64,000 nucleotides of DNA from Isochrysis galbana. Its lineage: Eukaryota > Haptophyta > Isochrysidales > Isochrysidaceae. The translations under genes and the position numbers were made by a program. The stretch covers positions 931,797 to 995,796 of the forward strand of contig CM030942.1 in assembly GCA_018136815.1 (NCBI GenBank), read 5' to 3'. Of the stretch, positions 32,031 through 42,815 are shown piece by piece. The notes under the pieces are model-generated. The model was not told the DNA's origin. It made no database searches and saw nothing but the letters and a program-made list of their open reading frames with translations. The stretch's first letter is position 1. Each line of letters opens with the position of its first letter.

Positions 32031-32640
32031 ATAAAACATCTGAAGATTCGGGCTACTCACGCTAGCTATACAGGTCCACGTACTCACGGTACTCACTAAC
32101 GACATCGCCTATACCCCAGTTTACTCACTCCCTTACACTACCCCCTTCATTCCTTTGTCTTTGGTATGGGGGGGGGGGGGGCGCGTGCACTACAACGGGC
32201 CAAGTGCAGGGGGTGGGCTGGGGCAGACCTGCTGGTGTGGTGTTCCTGGGGCAAAACAAACGTAAACGCCTGTTGCTTGTGACACTTCGTGCCCCTGGGA
32301 GGTCCCGGCCCCCTCTTCTCGCGTCTTTTTCAAGTGTCGCCGCGCTTTCGCGGCATTCGCATGTCGCTCGAGGTGTCGGCCAAAAAACATACCGTAAGCA
32401 GGCGTGAGTATTACCTTTTTGTGTGTCAGATCGTGTCGTTTTTTTGTCGTGCTTTTTTCGTCGTTCTCTTCGTTCTCCTACGGGCGTGCGATGCCTGCGC
32501 GCGCCATGGCCCCCCTCTGAGGGGCCCCTCGGGTCCCCCCAGAGGGCCAGCTGGGCCAGCTCAGGGGGCAGTGGAGGCTGGCTGGGGCTGGGCCCCTGGC
32601 CTCTCCTGCCTCTCCCTCGCTGGCCTCGCTGGCCCCCCAC
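32031..32640 (+). repeat. Repeat family C, copy 1
   Basis: It starts with ACATCTGAAGATTCGGGCTA, then has CTTCATTCCTTTGTCTTTGG, a G-run of about 13, GGCTGGGGCAGACCTG, CGTGTCGTTTTTTTGTCGT and GTCGTTCTCTTCGTTCTCC. From about 32540 it carries the core shared with families A and B in reverse orientation. A second copy is reversed at 54790-55316. Confidence 0.75.
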
Positions 32641-33061
32641 ACCCCACACAGCATGAGCATGACACGGATGCTCCTTAACCCTAGTACATGCCTAAATAAA
32701 ACCCCCAAAAGGGGGCTGGCATTTGGGTCGGGGCGCCTAAGGACAGTGATGGTGCATCAGTACGGATATCTATTTACTACTTACTACATCAGTATCAGTT
32801 CACCTCGACCTCGACCTCGAGCTGGAGCTCATAACTAATGTCAGTTGTCAGTTGTCAGCCTACATGGTAAACACGGGTTTACCGTGTTTGTACAAAGGCC
32901 AAAAACAGCCCGTTTTCACCGTGTTTCTAACGCCCTCCCTAGCAGCATGCCGTGTTTGCGAGGTTCCCGTGTTTCTAGAACAGCCAAAAACAGGCCGTAT
33001 TTGCTATGTTTGGAGGCCCCCCCCTCCCGTGTTTCACATCTAGGGTTGTCAGCCGCTTGGA

Positions 33062-33173
33062 TCTCTCATACTCATACTCATATACTCATACCAAAACCTA
33101 TAGAAAGCTTATTTAAGCCTCCATTTGCACATTACCGATTTTGCCCTCCGCACCCCCCTAAATGAGTGACCGG
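33062..33173 (+). repeat. Direct repeat, copy 1
   Basis: About 110 bp with AGCTTATTTA, TTTGCACATTACCGAT, TGCCCTCCGCACCCCCCTA and GAGTGACCGGGCT. A diverged copy in the same orientation lies about 930 bp away at 34000-34108. These could be small LTRs of a short element, but no primer site or coding region is visible. Confidence 0.5.
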
Positions 33174-33209
33174 GCTAAAACAAAACACGCAGTCCCCCAT
33201 ACTTTCTTT

Positions 33210-33290
33210 CTTGGGATTCGAACTGGTTGGTACCCGGAACGAACCGCTCAGTGCACCCGCTCTGCCACCTGAGCCGCGAGAGGCCCACCA
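33210..33290 (-). ncRNA. tRNA-like sequence (pseudogene or SINE head)
   Basis: On the minus strand GCTCAGGTGGCAGAGC matches a tRNA D-arm and A-box, and CAGTTCGAATCCC resembles a B-box. The anticodon and T stems do not pair well, so a functional tRNA is unlikely. Confidence 0.4.
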
Positions 33291-33999
33291 TCCACCATCA
33301 AAATAACACATAGCACCACGCGTTTTGCTGGTTTTGTCGTATTTGTTTTTGCAGTAAAGACACGAGACACGAGCCTTGACAATAAGCCACTGATATGAGC
33401 TGATATTCTATATTCTGCTCGCTCGGAGCCTTGAGGTATTGAGGTGATATGACGGGTGATATCAGCTGATGGGATACTATTCTAGAGGCGTCTTTGAAAG
33501 AGTCTTTGTTTGCTAGTCAGAACACCGAGTGATATCGACACGGCACACGGCACACGGCGTGTGTGGTGTCTTGGTGTGTGGCTCTCGTGCATGGTGTAGT
33601 GTGTAGTGCTCGTAAGAGGATGAATGCTATCTATGTACCATCTATAGTTACTATCTACATTTCGACAAGTTGGTGGTGCGCGCGGAGCGCGGCCGCTCTG
33701 AACGCTCCTATGCCTCCAGCGCCCAACGCGCAACGCGAGGTCAACTGCTGGTGCTCGGAGCCCCCTCCCACAAGTGCCCATTAATGGTACAATAACGGGC
33801 AATTTTGAGTTTCTCAGAGGGCCCAAACTCAGCACATTAACAGGATTAGTTTTGGGCTGGGTGTTAACAGGTCAGATGTTGCCCATTACTGGGTATTAAT
33901 GGTATTAACTTGTTAACGGGCTTAACCCAGCCCTAGCCTTGCTTGAAATCGGGTATTTTTCGAAAATTATTCCGGAAGACCCCCGGTTTTTTTTTGCTG

Positions 34000-34108
34000 A
34001 TCTCCCATACCCGAACCTACAGGGAGCTTATTTAGTATTTAGGCCTTCGTTTGCCCATTACAGATGGTGCCCTCCGCACCCCCCTAGTGAGTGACCGGGC
34101 TGGTAGTA
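34000..34108 (+). repeat. Direct repeat, copy 2
   Basis: Diverged partner of 33062-33173, with AGCTTATTTA, TTTGCCCATTACAGAT, TGCCCTCCGCACCCCCCTA and GAGTGACCGGGCT. Confidence 0.5.
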
Positions 34109-36003
34109 GTATGCAGTATAGTTTATAGTTTCATTTTCATTCAGTTTCTAGGACGAATTTCTTTGTCCGTAGGAGAGGGGGAGGAAGGAAGGAGGAAGGG
34201 GAGGCTGGTAGGCAAGGGTTGGTAATGGGGGGTATCGCAAGCATACTGCCTCACGCCGCACATGTAGTTTTTTTAAGATTTTTTATTCGGCATCAGCGTA
34301 TAGGCGGCCTACTAGCCGCTAGTAAGAGTAGGCGCACCGGCGACCTAACAGGCAGCATGCACAACACATAGCCCACACGACAAGAGCTTACCAAACACGA
34401 CGAAGCCGAAATGAAGGGGTTGCATGCACGGTGGAAGGAGCATGGAAAGATAGATCAAGGCACAGATGATAGACACAGACCATTGCGCAGACAAATGAAG
34501 GCGCAGACCATAAACAGACCATCGCGCATAGATAGACCACAAACCCACTCGCCACCAAGCATAACAGAACATTGATGGAGCACATGGTTCAGGAGGCCAT
34601 CGCAAAAGCGGCTTGCTGCCGTGATACGGAGTATCAGTCCCGAGCCCTTCAGGCCCACATCTGCTTGTTTGGCGGGCGAGACCTGACACTCGTTGGTCAT
34701 GTAGACACATTCAGACGCTCACAGACCATCGGATTGACCTCAACGGTGTGTGTCAGTAGGACAGTGAAGCAGGCATTCACATGTTGAGGCGTTTGCGTCT
34801 GGTTCATTCGTTAAAGTTCTCAAATTCAGTCGATCTTGCCAAAAGCTCGCACTGGTCTGTCATTGCACGTTGTTGCTCCCAGAGCACACATCTCGCGAAT
34901 CTACCCTGACCAGACATGATGGAGACCCGACGAGTCACAAGCTTCCCGCGCCGTCGATCGGGCCAGCGTACCAGAGAGCCTCATAGATGACCTCGAAGAT
35001 GGACAGTTTCGCCTCCATGCTGGCGTCGTCGACTGGTGGCGGGCGGAGTGCCCTCCTTTCTTCCGCGTCGCGTAGGAGTAAAGTATGGATGGTGCGAACC
35101 AATCTAACAACTCTCTTTTGACTGGAAAGCGAAGGGGGGGCGTGAGGAGGGAGAAAATGAAGGGCTCGAGAGGGGGGGGGGGGGGGTACGTTGCTAGCGG
35201 GTTTAGTGATTCAGATGTACTTGACGATTCATCAAGTCCGTCCGGTCTAATCGCACCGCCTTTCATACGCACTGCTGTCAGCTGACGCGACCAGCAGCAA
35301 ACGGGCGCGGGCGGTGTGTGCGGCCGACGGCCGACGGGCGGCGGTCGAGTGTTTGGGGAACACGCCGCAACTCCGGACTACCCCTCGTTGCCAAAAGTTT
35401 GACGTTGTATTTTTGGGAAGTGCCGGCAGGACTCCCGCTTTCATCGGGCTGATCCGACACATCTGGCCTAGCCACTAGCCACTATGCGGGCTGCCGCAGG
35501 GCTCCCACGGGTGAGACAGAACCGCAGGCACACTGCCCTGCCGGCGTTGCTCCGTCGCGCACGCGTCGTTCTCACACGACCGTCGCAGCAGGTGGAGCGG
35601 ACCCAAAACGGTTGTACAAAAGTCTGACAATAGCGCGAGGCGAGAGGAGTAGGGGCTCTGGTGGACCGGGAGGGAGAGGGAGTCGCGAGGCCATGGTGGC
35701 ACATTATCTTGGACCACTGCCGGACCACTGCCGTGGCCGGTGAGCAGTTCTCGACGCCCTCGCCCACCGCCCACCATCCCTCTGCCCTCTGCTGAGCTGC
35801 CTCTGTTCCTTCGTCTCCCACTCACCACTCACACTCACTCACTGTAGGGAGCGCTCATACACTTCACGAGATGGCGCGACATGTGTGTAGCGCGGGGCGC
35901 TCGCCGCCGGTGTACATCTGCTCTCAGTATCAGGTGCGTGCCCGCTGTGCCGTAGGTGTTAAACATCGAGAATGGGCCATCATGTGATTATTGTTGTATA
36001 ACT
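34109..36003. other. Long intergenic stretch
   Basis: Several minus-strand frames of 100-120 codons exist (34345-34710, 35468-35828) but none shows a domain, a splice partner or a convincing start. A purine-rich stretch is near 34170-34210 and a run of 16 G is at about 35170. I cannot support a gene here. Confidence 0.4.
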
Positions 36004-36068
36004 AACTATGGACATTTGATGGCTCCATTCGATTGATGTCCCATGATTGACGGAACGACACTTCAGGG
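36004..36068 (+). repeat. 65-bp dispersed repeat, copy 1
   Basis: GGACATTTGATGGCTCCATT, then TGATGTCCCATGATTGACGG and AACGACAC. It recurs with a few changes at 43174-43236. Here it is followed by GC-rich repeat sequence. Confidence 0.6.
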
Positions 36069-36239
36069 GGGTGGATGGTTCTCGCCCCCCATGAGGGGAG
36101 TCGAGAGAGTGGGGGGGGCGCGAGGCCCCCCTCCATGGCGACCAATCATAAGATTAGTGGCTGCCATAAGCCATAAGGCATGTCCATTAGAGGAGTGGCC
36201 CTGTGGGCTTGTTCATGCTTTGCTGGAGTCAGTAGACTG

Positions 36240-36350
36240 CTGCCCCCCATGGGGGGAGCCAGCATGGCTGCTGCGCATGGTGGCTGGCCGGAGCCACGGG
36301 CCGTGTGGCTCGACGAGGGTCGCACGCACCTGCTCGGCCTCTGATGTGAC
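36240..36350 (+). repeat. Repeat family D, copy 2, first half
   Basis: CCCCCCATGGGGGGAGCC, GCCACGGGCCGTGTGGC and TCGCACGCACCTGCTCGGCC match 710-805. The match stops at about 36346 at CTCTGATG, and the remaining family sequence resumes at 38334. Confidence 0.6.
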
Positions 36351-36619
36351 GAATTGGCGTGGCCCATAGGGCCTGAGGGCAATGAGGAAGGGGCAAAGCC
36401 GGCGGCAGGCGCGGCGAGGGAGGCCACTTCAGAGGTGCTGACGGGCTGAAGCCCGTCAGCAGAGGAAGGCGGGCAGGCGGGCTTGAGCGAGGGCGAGGAC
36501 GGCGGCGAGAGCGACATGGAACGAGCGGCGAGAGGCGAGGGTGAGTGTGAGGAGGGCTGTGATGGCGCAATCAATATCTCCAAATTCTTGGAGATCAAAG
36601 CCGCAGCTTGGATTGTAAC

Positions 36620-36820
36620 GAGATGAACGAGATGTAACGAGATGGAGATGGCCTGATGGCCCAACGACGAGATGTAACGAGATGGCCTGATGGCCCGACG
36701 ACGAGATGTAACGAGATGGCCTGATGGCCCGATGGCCCGACGACGAGATGTAACGAGATGGCCTGATGGCCCGACGACGAGATGTAACGAGATGGCCTGA
36801 TGGCCCGACGACGAAAAAAA
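36620..36820 (+). repeat. 34-bp minisatellite
   Basis: Four to five tandem units built on GAGATGTAACGAGATGGCC and TGATGGCCCGACGAC. A short outlying array of the same unit is at 37650-37745, separated by about 830 bp of other sequence. Confidence 0.8.
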
Positions 36821-36821
36821 A

Positions 36822-37015
36822 ACCTTTCAATATTCTCGCCTCACTCGTGGCATTGGAAGACGCTCTCGAAGCCACGCCCTTTCTCTTCCCACTCCCCCAC
36901 TCCCTGCCTTGCGGCAACTCCCCTCGTGCTCTACTTAGGGGCCCGGGTCGTGCGGGGGGTTCGAGCTAAGCGGGGTGCACCTGTCCCCAACAGTAAGTTC
37001 TCACTTTCCTCCTGT
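36822..37015 (+). repeat. Repeat with A-rich head and TTCAATATTCTCGCC
   Basis: Starts AAAAAAAAACCTTTCAATA, then CCTGCCTTGCGGC and CCCTCGTGCTCTACTTAGGG. The same order is found at 58064-58275. The head is also similar to the reversed 3' end of family A. Confidence 0.5.
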
Positions 37016-37055
37016 TCTGTTGAGTGACCTGTCTATACAGAAAGTGTTGCAAGGT

Positions 37056-37547
37056 CGTTTGCCTTCATTTGGTACCCCTCGTTTCCAAATACGCGATGCG
37101 GGGCCACCACGAGGGAGTCCCAGTCCTAGGGGTGGGAGGGCGAGGGAGGGTGAAGGCGCGGGGGCGGCCCCAGTCTCGGCCGCGTCACAGGTACCCCTCC
37201 TGCCCCTGCGCCCTGTCCCTGCGCCCCTGCTCTCCCTCTTTGTCGACCCCACCTCTCCCTCCGCCCCCTCGACTCCGGAGTGCTCCTGGAATGTGATTCC
37301 TGCCCGAGGTCGTATGCCTTCGTTTGGTACCCCTCGTTTCCAAATACGCTACAAGGGGACGGGCTACGCCGTGCTCGGCGTGGGCGTCTACCAGGCCCTC
37401 TCGCGGCGCGCCCTCATGCCGAGCCAAGGCGACGCCGTTCTCGTCGCGTACGTGGTGCTCCTGGGCCTCTCCTTCGGGGTGCTCGCGGGGGGGGGGCTCA
37501 TGGTAGGGTGAGACTGGAAGGGAAAGGAGACCAAATGAAGGCAAGCC
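37056..37547. repeat. Segment bounded by 17-bp inverted repeats
   Basis: GTTTGCCTTCATTTGGT at 37056-37072 and its near-perfect inverse at 37531-37547. Inside, GGTACCCCTCGTTTCCAAAT occurs twice (about 37070 and 37327) as a direct repeat. A plus-strand frame crosses it (36975-37511) but is compositionally biased. Confidence 0.45.
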
Positions 37548-37649
37548 GCCTCAGTGTGTCGTCGTACTAATGCGCACGGCGGGCGTTCACTCAGCGTGTC
37601 CGTAGTTATGATCAGCCGCCCGTCCGAAATATCGGTCAGAGCGGGGTGT

Positions 37650-37745
37650 GATGGCCCGACGACGAGATGTAACGAGATGGCCTGATGGCCCGACGACGAG
37701 ATGAACGAGATGGCCTTGATGGCCCGACGAGATGAACGAGATTTT
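37650..37745 (+). repeat. Outlying array of the 34-bp minisatellite
   Basis: Two or three degenerate units of the same repeat as 36620-36820. Confidence 0.65.
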
Positions 37746-38079
37746 AGCGGTAACGAAACTGGACGGAGAGCTTCCGCACTAAGCTTGGTCGTAATGCGGT
37801 GAAACCGTTTTCGAGACAAGCGGGAAGCCAGGGCGGAAGGAACTGGCAAGGAAGCTGGCAGGAAGGCAGAGGAAATGTCTTGGCAAGGCGACGGAGGCAG
37901 GATTTTTAACAGTAGAAGAAGCAGGAATTTAATAGTAGGAAGACAGGATTTTTTAACGGGAGAAGAAGGCAGGATTTTTAACGGTAGAGGGAGGCAGGAA
38001 TTTACTGGTAGAAGAAGAGCGTGGAATTTAACTGTAGAAGAAGAGCGGAGAGGAGAAGGAGCGGGGCTCGAACTGCAGA

Positions 38080-38165
38080 GCGCTCCGTCAGGACTCGAAC
38101 TCGCGACCCAGAGCAAAAGGTTGGTGGAGGCGGTGGGTTGAACCACTATGCCACGTGAGAGTTTA
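38080..38165 (-). ncRNA. tRNA-like sequence (probable SINE head)
   Basis: On the minus strand GTGGCATAGTGGTTCA resembles a D-arm/A-box and GCGAGTTCGAGTCC a B-box. Stem pairing is poor for a working tRNA. It adjoins short imperfect repeats of GGCAGGAATTTA type at 37900-38030. Confidence 0.4.
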
Positions 38166-38332
38166 CGTAGCCATAGGGCCGAGGGGAAGTGCTGAGAACC
38201 ACCCTATATACTCTGGGTTTTTTTCTCTTCTTTTTCACTCTTCTTCTTCTTTCTTCCTCTGTTCTTTTTTACTGTTTTCACTGTATTTCTTTACTGTTAT
38301 TATCTTTTTGCCTCTGAGACATCGCGAATGCG

Positions 38333-38480
38333 ACATGATGGCGGGCGCGGCCGCTTCGACAGCGACTGCTGCATGGGGATGGGGGCTGGGGAGGCGCCCT
38401 CGGCGGGGGGCCCGAAGGAGAGGCGGGGAGCGGCGGCGCGCGCTCCATGGCAACTGACTAGCTGAAGTTAGTTCTCGCAT
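38333..38480 (+). repeat. Repeat family D, copy 2, second half
   Basis: GCTTCGACAGCGACTGCTGC, CCCTCGGCGGGGGG and CTAGCTGAAGTTAGTT match 820-935 of copy 1. It begins directly after a TGATG that is also present at the end of the first half. Confidence 0.6.
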
Positions 38481-38714
38481 ATGATGAGTGAAGAGTGAAG
38501 GATGTTCGGTGGTGTGCATAGGCATAGGCCGTAGAACACGCCGCGCGCGGGGCTGTAGAATATCAAGGAGTTTTTTTATCAGCTTTTTGCCACGCTAAAT
38601 CGACGCACGATACTGGCGGGTTCAACTGTACAGCCAAATCAAATCCACGCCCACGAAGAACGGAAGATTGACCGCGTACACGCACGCACAGCCGCTCCTC
38701 CTACACTAGAGAGC

Positions 38715-41342
38715 TCACGATGAATCAAGTATCGCCCACTGCAGAATAGCGCGATCGTCACCACCTATTGATAGGAGCCAAGCGTCGCCATGAGTGAATG
38801 CGACGTTCGTCACATGCGAAGAGTGGCCCTCGTACGTGAGATGCGCAGCGTGTGGCACGATGCACGGATATCTGAACAGCTTCACCTTTCCAAAGTCGTC
38901 CGCCGTCGCCAGCAAGCCCTCATGGCTGGTTGCACCATGTGAGCGCGCAATAGCGTTGATGTCAGTACCGTCCGACTCGTGCGGCCATATCCCTCGCACC
39001 GACCAGCCAAAGAGCGTCGTCTGCGTTGCCCACTGGACGTCTCGCATCTTAGACGATGATTTCTCTTGCCGGGGTCGCCAGGCCCCCTCGGCGTTGTGGA
39101 GCTTCCAGTATAGGAGCTCGTAAGCTCCGCAGCACGACTGTAGGAAACAAGAGTCGGTCGACCAATCTAATCGGCGGACAAAGGACGAATGCCCCTTGAG
39201 TCGTCCCTTGTACTCGACATAGTTGCTTGCTTGTGAAGCCTGGTACACGTCAATAAAGTTATCGGCGGAGGCGACGGCGACATAGTTGCCGTCGGGCGAC
39301 CACTTGATGTCGGCGATACGCTCCTTGAGGAGCTGCGCCGGCTGCGTCGGCACAGGCGCGAGGCTCTCCGCCTCAAAAAGCATCCATGAGCCCTCTGCCC
39401 TCGAGGCGGCGCGTTTCGCCTTGCCACCCGCCCCAATTCCCACCGCTATCAGACGCCCGTCGGGCGAGTACGCCACCGCTCGGCCCGGCCCTGTGAGCGC
39501 CGCCATTTGCTTCATCGTGCGGCTCTCTAGATCCCACACCCGCAGCGTGGCGTCCTCGCCGGCGGTCGCGAACTCTTGGCGTGTCGGATGTTCCGCGAGG
39601 CCCCAGAGCTCTTCATGATGACCTTGCATATAACACATTGGTGGCTCCGATCCCTCGAAGCTCAGCTCGTAGATCTCGTTGCAGACGGTGCCAACGAGAA
39701 CGTTACCCCTAGCGTCGCCGTAGATGGAGTGCGCCGCGGCGCAAGAGCCCAGGCGGGGCTCGCCTTTAGTGTCGAACTTGGGGTCCGGTACGACAGGCGT
39801 GCCAGCGAGCACCGGCGTGTTGGTGCTCGCATTGACCCACATTTCCAAGTCGACGCTGCGCAAGGGCTCCGGCGCCGCTCTGCCTCCCCACTCGCTCGGT
39901 TTCCACGCCTTGATCATTCCGTCGTCGCCAGATGAGATTAGCTCCTGCGTATGGGGCGAGTACCAAAGAGCAGTGACCTTACCCGAATCCTTGCCCTCGC
40001 CGCAATGCGCCTTCACCGCTGCGTCTACCATGTAGTCCCTAAAGCGGAAAATGTGCCCCGATGCGGACCCGGCGTAGGTGAGCCCTTCTTCGTCAAAGGC
40101 GACACACATGAGATCCTCCTGCGGGAATTTTCCAAAGACACCCTTCTTCGACCACAGTGCCGACTCGGTGTCCGAGATCAGCGCGTCGCGTTCTGCCGAG
40201 CGCTTCGCCTCTACCCCTTCCTTCACACCAAAGAAGCGGATGTACTTCTTGCCCACGGCGACCACCTCGTCGGTGAGCGGGTTATAGTCAAGCGCGTACA
40301 CCTCGTCGTTATGACCCTTATCGATGCCGACACGCATGTGATCGAGGTCGCGCTCGGCTGTCGCGCGTTCGAGCCCCTTGTCCTTACCCCAGCGGTAGAT
40401 GGCAATGGACCGGTTATTGTCCTTGCCCATCGACGCAATGTGTGTCCCCATCGACGAGAACGAGAGACCGATAATGGCTCTCCGGTGGTCGCCCTCAATC
40501 TGACAGAGCCGATGCAACTCACCCGCAGAGTCCGGCCGCGACGACCAAACAATGATCTTGGGGATGCGCCCGATCTGGCCGGTGACAACCTTGACCTTGT
40601 CAGGGTGCATGTCCAGTGCTGTGATGTCATCATCGTGCCCAAAGAAGAACATCTGCTCGTGACGCCCCTGGTCGTAGACGACGCCGAGCGCCGCCACGTG
40701 GTAAACTATTCTACCATCGGCGTTGTAGAAGAGGTTGGAGCGCGAGCGGCGGCCGCAGTAGCCGAAGGCAAAGGCGAGGTGCAGGCAATTGCCGCCATGA
40801 ACGTGGCTGAGGTCGTCCGTCTCCCGCGCATCCTCGGGTCCCACGTAGTCGGAAGGCGGGAATGCCCAGCCGCGGAACGGATGGTACTTGACCGGATTGT
40901 TGGTTGGACTGTCGTCTAGCAGCAAGTTGACGGGCGAGCGCCCATTACCACTCGTGGTGGCGAGGAGATCGGCTGTGGGCTTCCGCGCGCCAAAGCGCTC
41001 TCTCGTGAGGAGTGATGGCCCACGGATTGCCTCGTACGGGTTGGTGCGCTCTTGCTCGGTAAGCCCCTTCCACTGACGCGGTTGTGTGAGCGTGCCGCCG
41101 CGCTGCGACGCGCGGAAGAAGGAGGAGGCCGAGGAGGGGCGGCGCTGGGTCATAGATGCAGCGAGCGGAGCCGCCCGAGGCCGAGGCTTCTTGGCGGAGG
41201 AGGAGGAGGAGGAGGAGGGGCCGGACGGGGAGGCTTTAAGGGAGGCGAGCTCGAGTTGCAGCTCTCGTAGCTGCAGAGATAGATGCGCAATCGTCGCCTC
41301 GCGAGCGCGCAGCGTTGCCTCCAGCTCTTCCACGCGGCCCAT
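38715..41342 (-). CDS. EML-like microtubule-associated WD40 protein
   Basis: 875 residues from the ATG at 41342; an in-frame ATG at 41414 would add 24 basic residues. The first 40 residues form a leucine-rich coiled coil (VEELEATLRAREATIAHL), the position of the trimerisation coil in EML proteins. A Ser/Pro-rich linker follows, then the EML signature with FAFGYCGRRSRSNLFYN, GRIVYHVAALGVVYD, and GHDDDITALDMHPDK with VVTGQIGR. A long tandem WD40 array follows, with units such as GHNDEVYALDYNP, STDSCFLQSCC and GHSSHVTNVAFTHGD. EML proteins bind microtubules and tubulin through a double propeller, so a cytoskeletal or axonemal role is likely. No intron is needed over 2.6 kb, unlike several other genes here. 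Upstream lies a 375-bp polypurine tract. Confidence 0.88.
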   Translation of the reverse strand: MGRVEELEATLRAREATIAHLSLQLRELQLELASLKASPSGPSSSSSSSAKKPRPRAAPLAASMTQRRPSSASSFFRASQRGGTLTQPRQWKGLTEQERTNPYEAIRGPSLLTRERFGARKPTADLLATTSGNGRSPVNLLLDDSPTNNPVKYHPFRGWAFPPSDYVGPEDARETDDLSHVHGGNCLHLAFAFGYCGRRSRSNLFYNADGRIVYHVAALGVVYDQGRHEQMFFFGHDDDITALDMHPDKVKVVTGQIGRIPKIIVWSSRPDSAGELHRLCQIEGDHRRAIIGLSFSSMGTHIASMGKDNNRSIAIYRWGKDKGLERATAERDLDHMRVGIDKGHNDEVYALDYNPLTDEVVAVGKKYIRFFGVKEGVEAKRSAERDALISDTESALWSKKGVFGKFPQEDLMCVAFDEEGLTYAGSASGHIFRFRDYMVDAAVKAHCGEGKDSGKVTALWYSPHTQELISSGDDGMIKAWKPSEWGGRAAPEPLRSVDLEMWVNASTNTPVLAGTPVVPDPKFDTKGEPRLGSCAAAHSIYGDARGNVLVGTVCNEIYELSFEGSEPPMCYMQGHHEELWGLAEHPTRQEFATAGEDATLRVWDLESRTMKQMAALTGPGRAVAYSPDGRLIAVGIGAGGKAKRAASRAEGSWMLFEAESLAPVPTQPAQLLKERIADIKWSPDGNYVAVASADNFIDVYQASQASNYVEYKGRLKGHSSFVRRLDWSTDSCFLQSCCGAYELLYWKLHNAEGAWRPRQEKSSSKMRDVQWATQTTLFGWSVRGIWPHESDGTDINAIARSHGATSHEGLLATADDFGKVKLFRYPCIVPHAAHLTYEGHSSHVTNVAFTHGDAWLLSIGGDDRAILQWAILDSS

Positions 41343-41549
41343 CTCCACCCCCACGCGAGGGGCTTTCGAGCGCGCCGTCTCGCCCGCCCTCTCTCGCTCG
41401 CTCGGTCTGCCCACACCCTGTTGTTCTTCTCGGCTTCGTTCACTTCACCTGCTCAGTACTCTCCTACAAGCAAGAATGGAGATAAACAGAGGGAAATTCT
41501 GTTTAGAAATCCAATAGTTGGTTTGTTTCGTTTGTTTATACTTCTTTTA

Positions 41550-42002
<453 letters not shown>

Positions 42003-42259
42003 TCACTTCCCACCCCCTCCCTCCCAAAAGATCGATCTGTCATAATTTCCCCTGGGAGTACTCGTACTCCTACTCCGTAACAATTTTCAAAGAGGTCTGG
42101 GTTCGTCCTCGGTCGGTCGGGCGCGCCGCGCGAGGCAGCGCGCCCGCGGCGCGGCCGATCGATTCAAATCACACCATCATCACCGCGTTTCTTCACATGG
42201 CAAAAAATCAAAAGTGCCCAAACAAATACTACCTCTGTTCCAATACTGAGGTCCCGCGG

Positions 42260-42815
42260 CTGTATTTGTGGTTTCCCGCCTCCGCCCTCTCCGCCGCCGT
42301 CACCCCCTCCATTGCCCTCCCCGCCTCCGCCCTCTCCACCGCCGTCATCGCCTCCGTTGCCTTTCCCGCCTCCGCCCTCTCCGCCGCCGTCATCACCTCC
42401 ACCGTCATCCCCTCCATTGTCTTCTCCCCCTCCGCCATCTCCGCCGCCGTCGTCGCCTCCGTTGCCTTTGCTGCCTCCGCCCTCTCCGCCGCCGTCATCG
42501 CCTCCGTTGCCTTCTCCGCCTCCGCCCTCTCCGCCGCCGTCATCGCCTCCGTTGCCTTCTCCGCCTCCGCCCTCTCCGCCGCCGTCACCCCCTTTGCCTT
42601 CTCCGCCTCCGCCCTCTCCGCCGCCGCCGTCACCCCCTTTGCCTTCTCCTCCTCCGCCCTCTCCGCCGCCGTCATCGCCTCCGTTGCCTTTGCCGCCTCC
42701 GCCCTCTCCGCCGCCGTCATCCCCTCCGTTGCCTTTACCGCCTCCACCCTCTCCGCCGCCGTCATCGCCTCCGTTGCCTTCTCCGCCTCCGCCCTCTCCG
42801 CCGCCGTTATCCCCA
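42260..42815 (+). repeat. 45-bp minisatellite, about 12 units
   Basis: The unit is based on TCCGCCTCCGCCCTCTCCGC followed by CGCCGTCATCGCCTCCGTTG and CCTTC. All three plus frames and one minus frame remain open through it. They encode, per unit, an Ala/Ser-rich peptide, an Arg/Leu-rich peptide, a Pro/Ser-rich peptide or, on the minus strand, TAAERAEAEKATEAM. Units vary by substitution and by loss of 6-9 bp, always in multiples of three. Confidence 0.85.

Noticed and set aside
34345-34710. Minus-strand frame with hydrophobic segments
   Set aside because: No domain, no splice partner and Cys/Trp-rich composition typical of chance translation; not enough to call a gene.
36620-36820. Tandem repeats considered as a CRISPR-like array
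   Set aside because: Units are directly adjacent with no unique spacers, no cas genes exist nearby and the genome is eukaryotic; it is a minisatellite.
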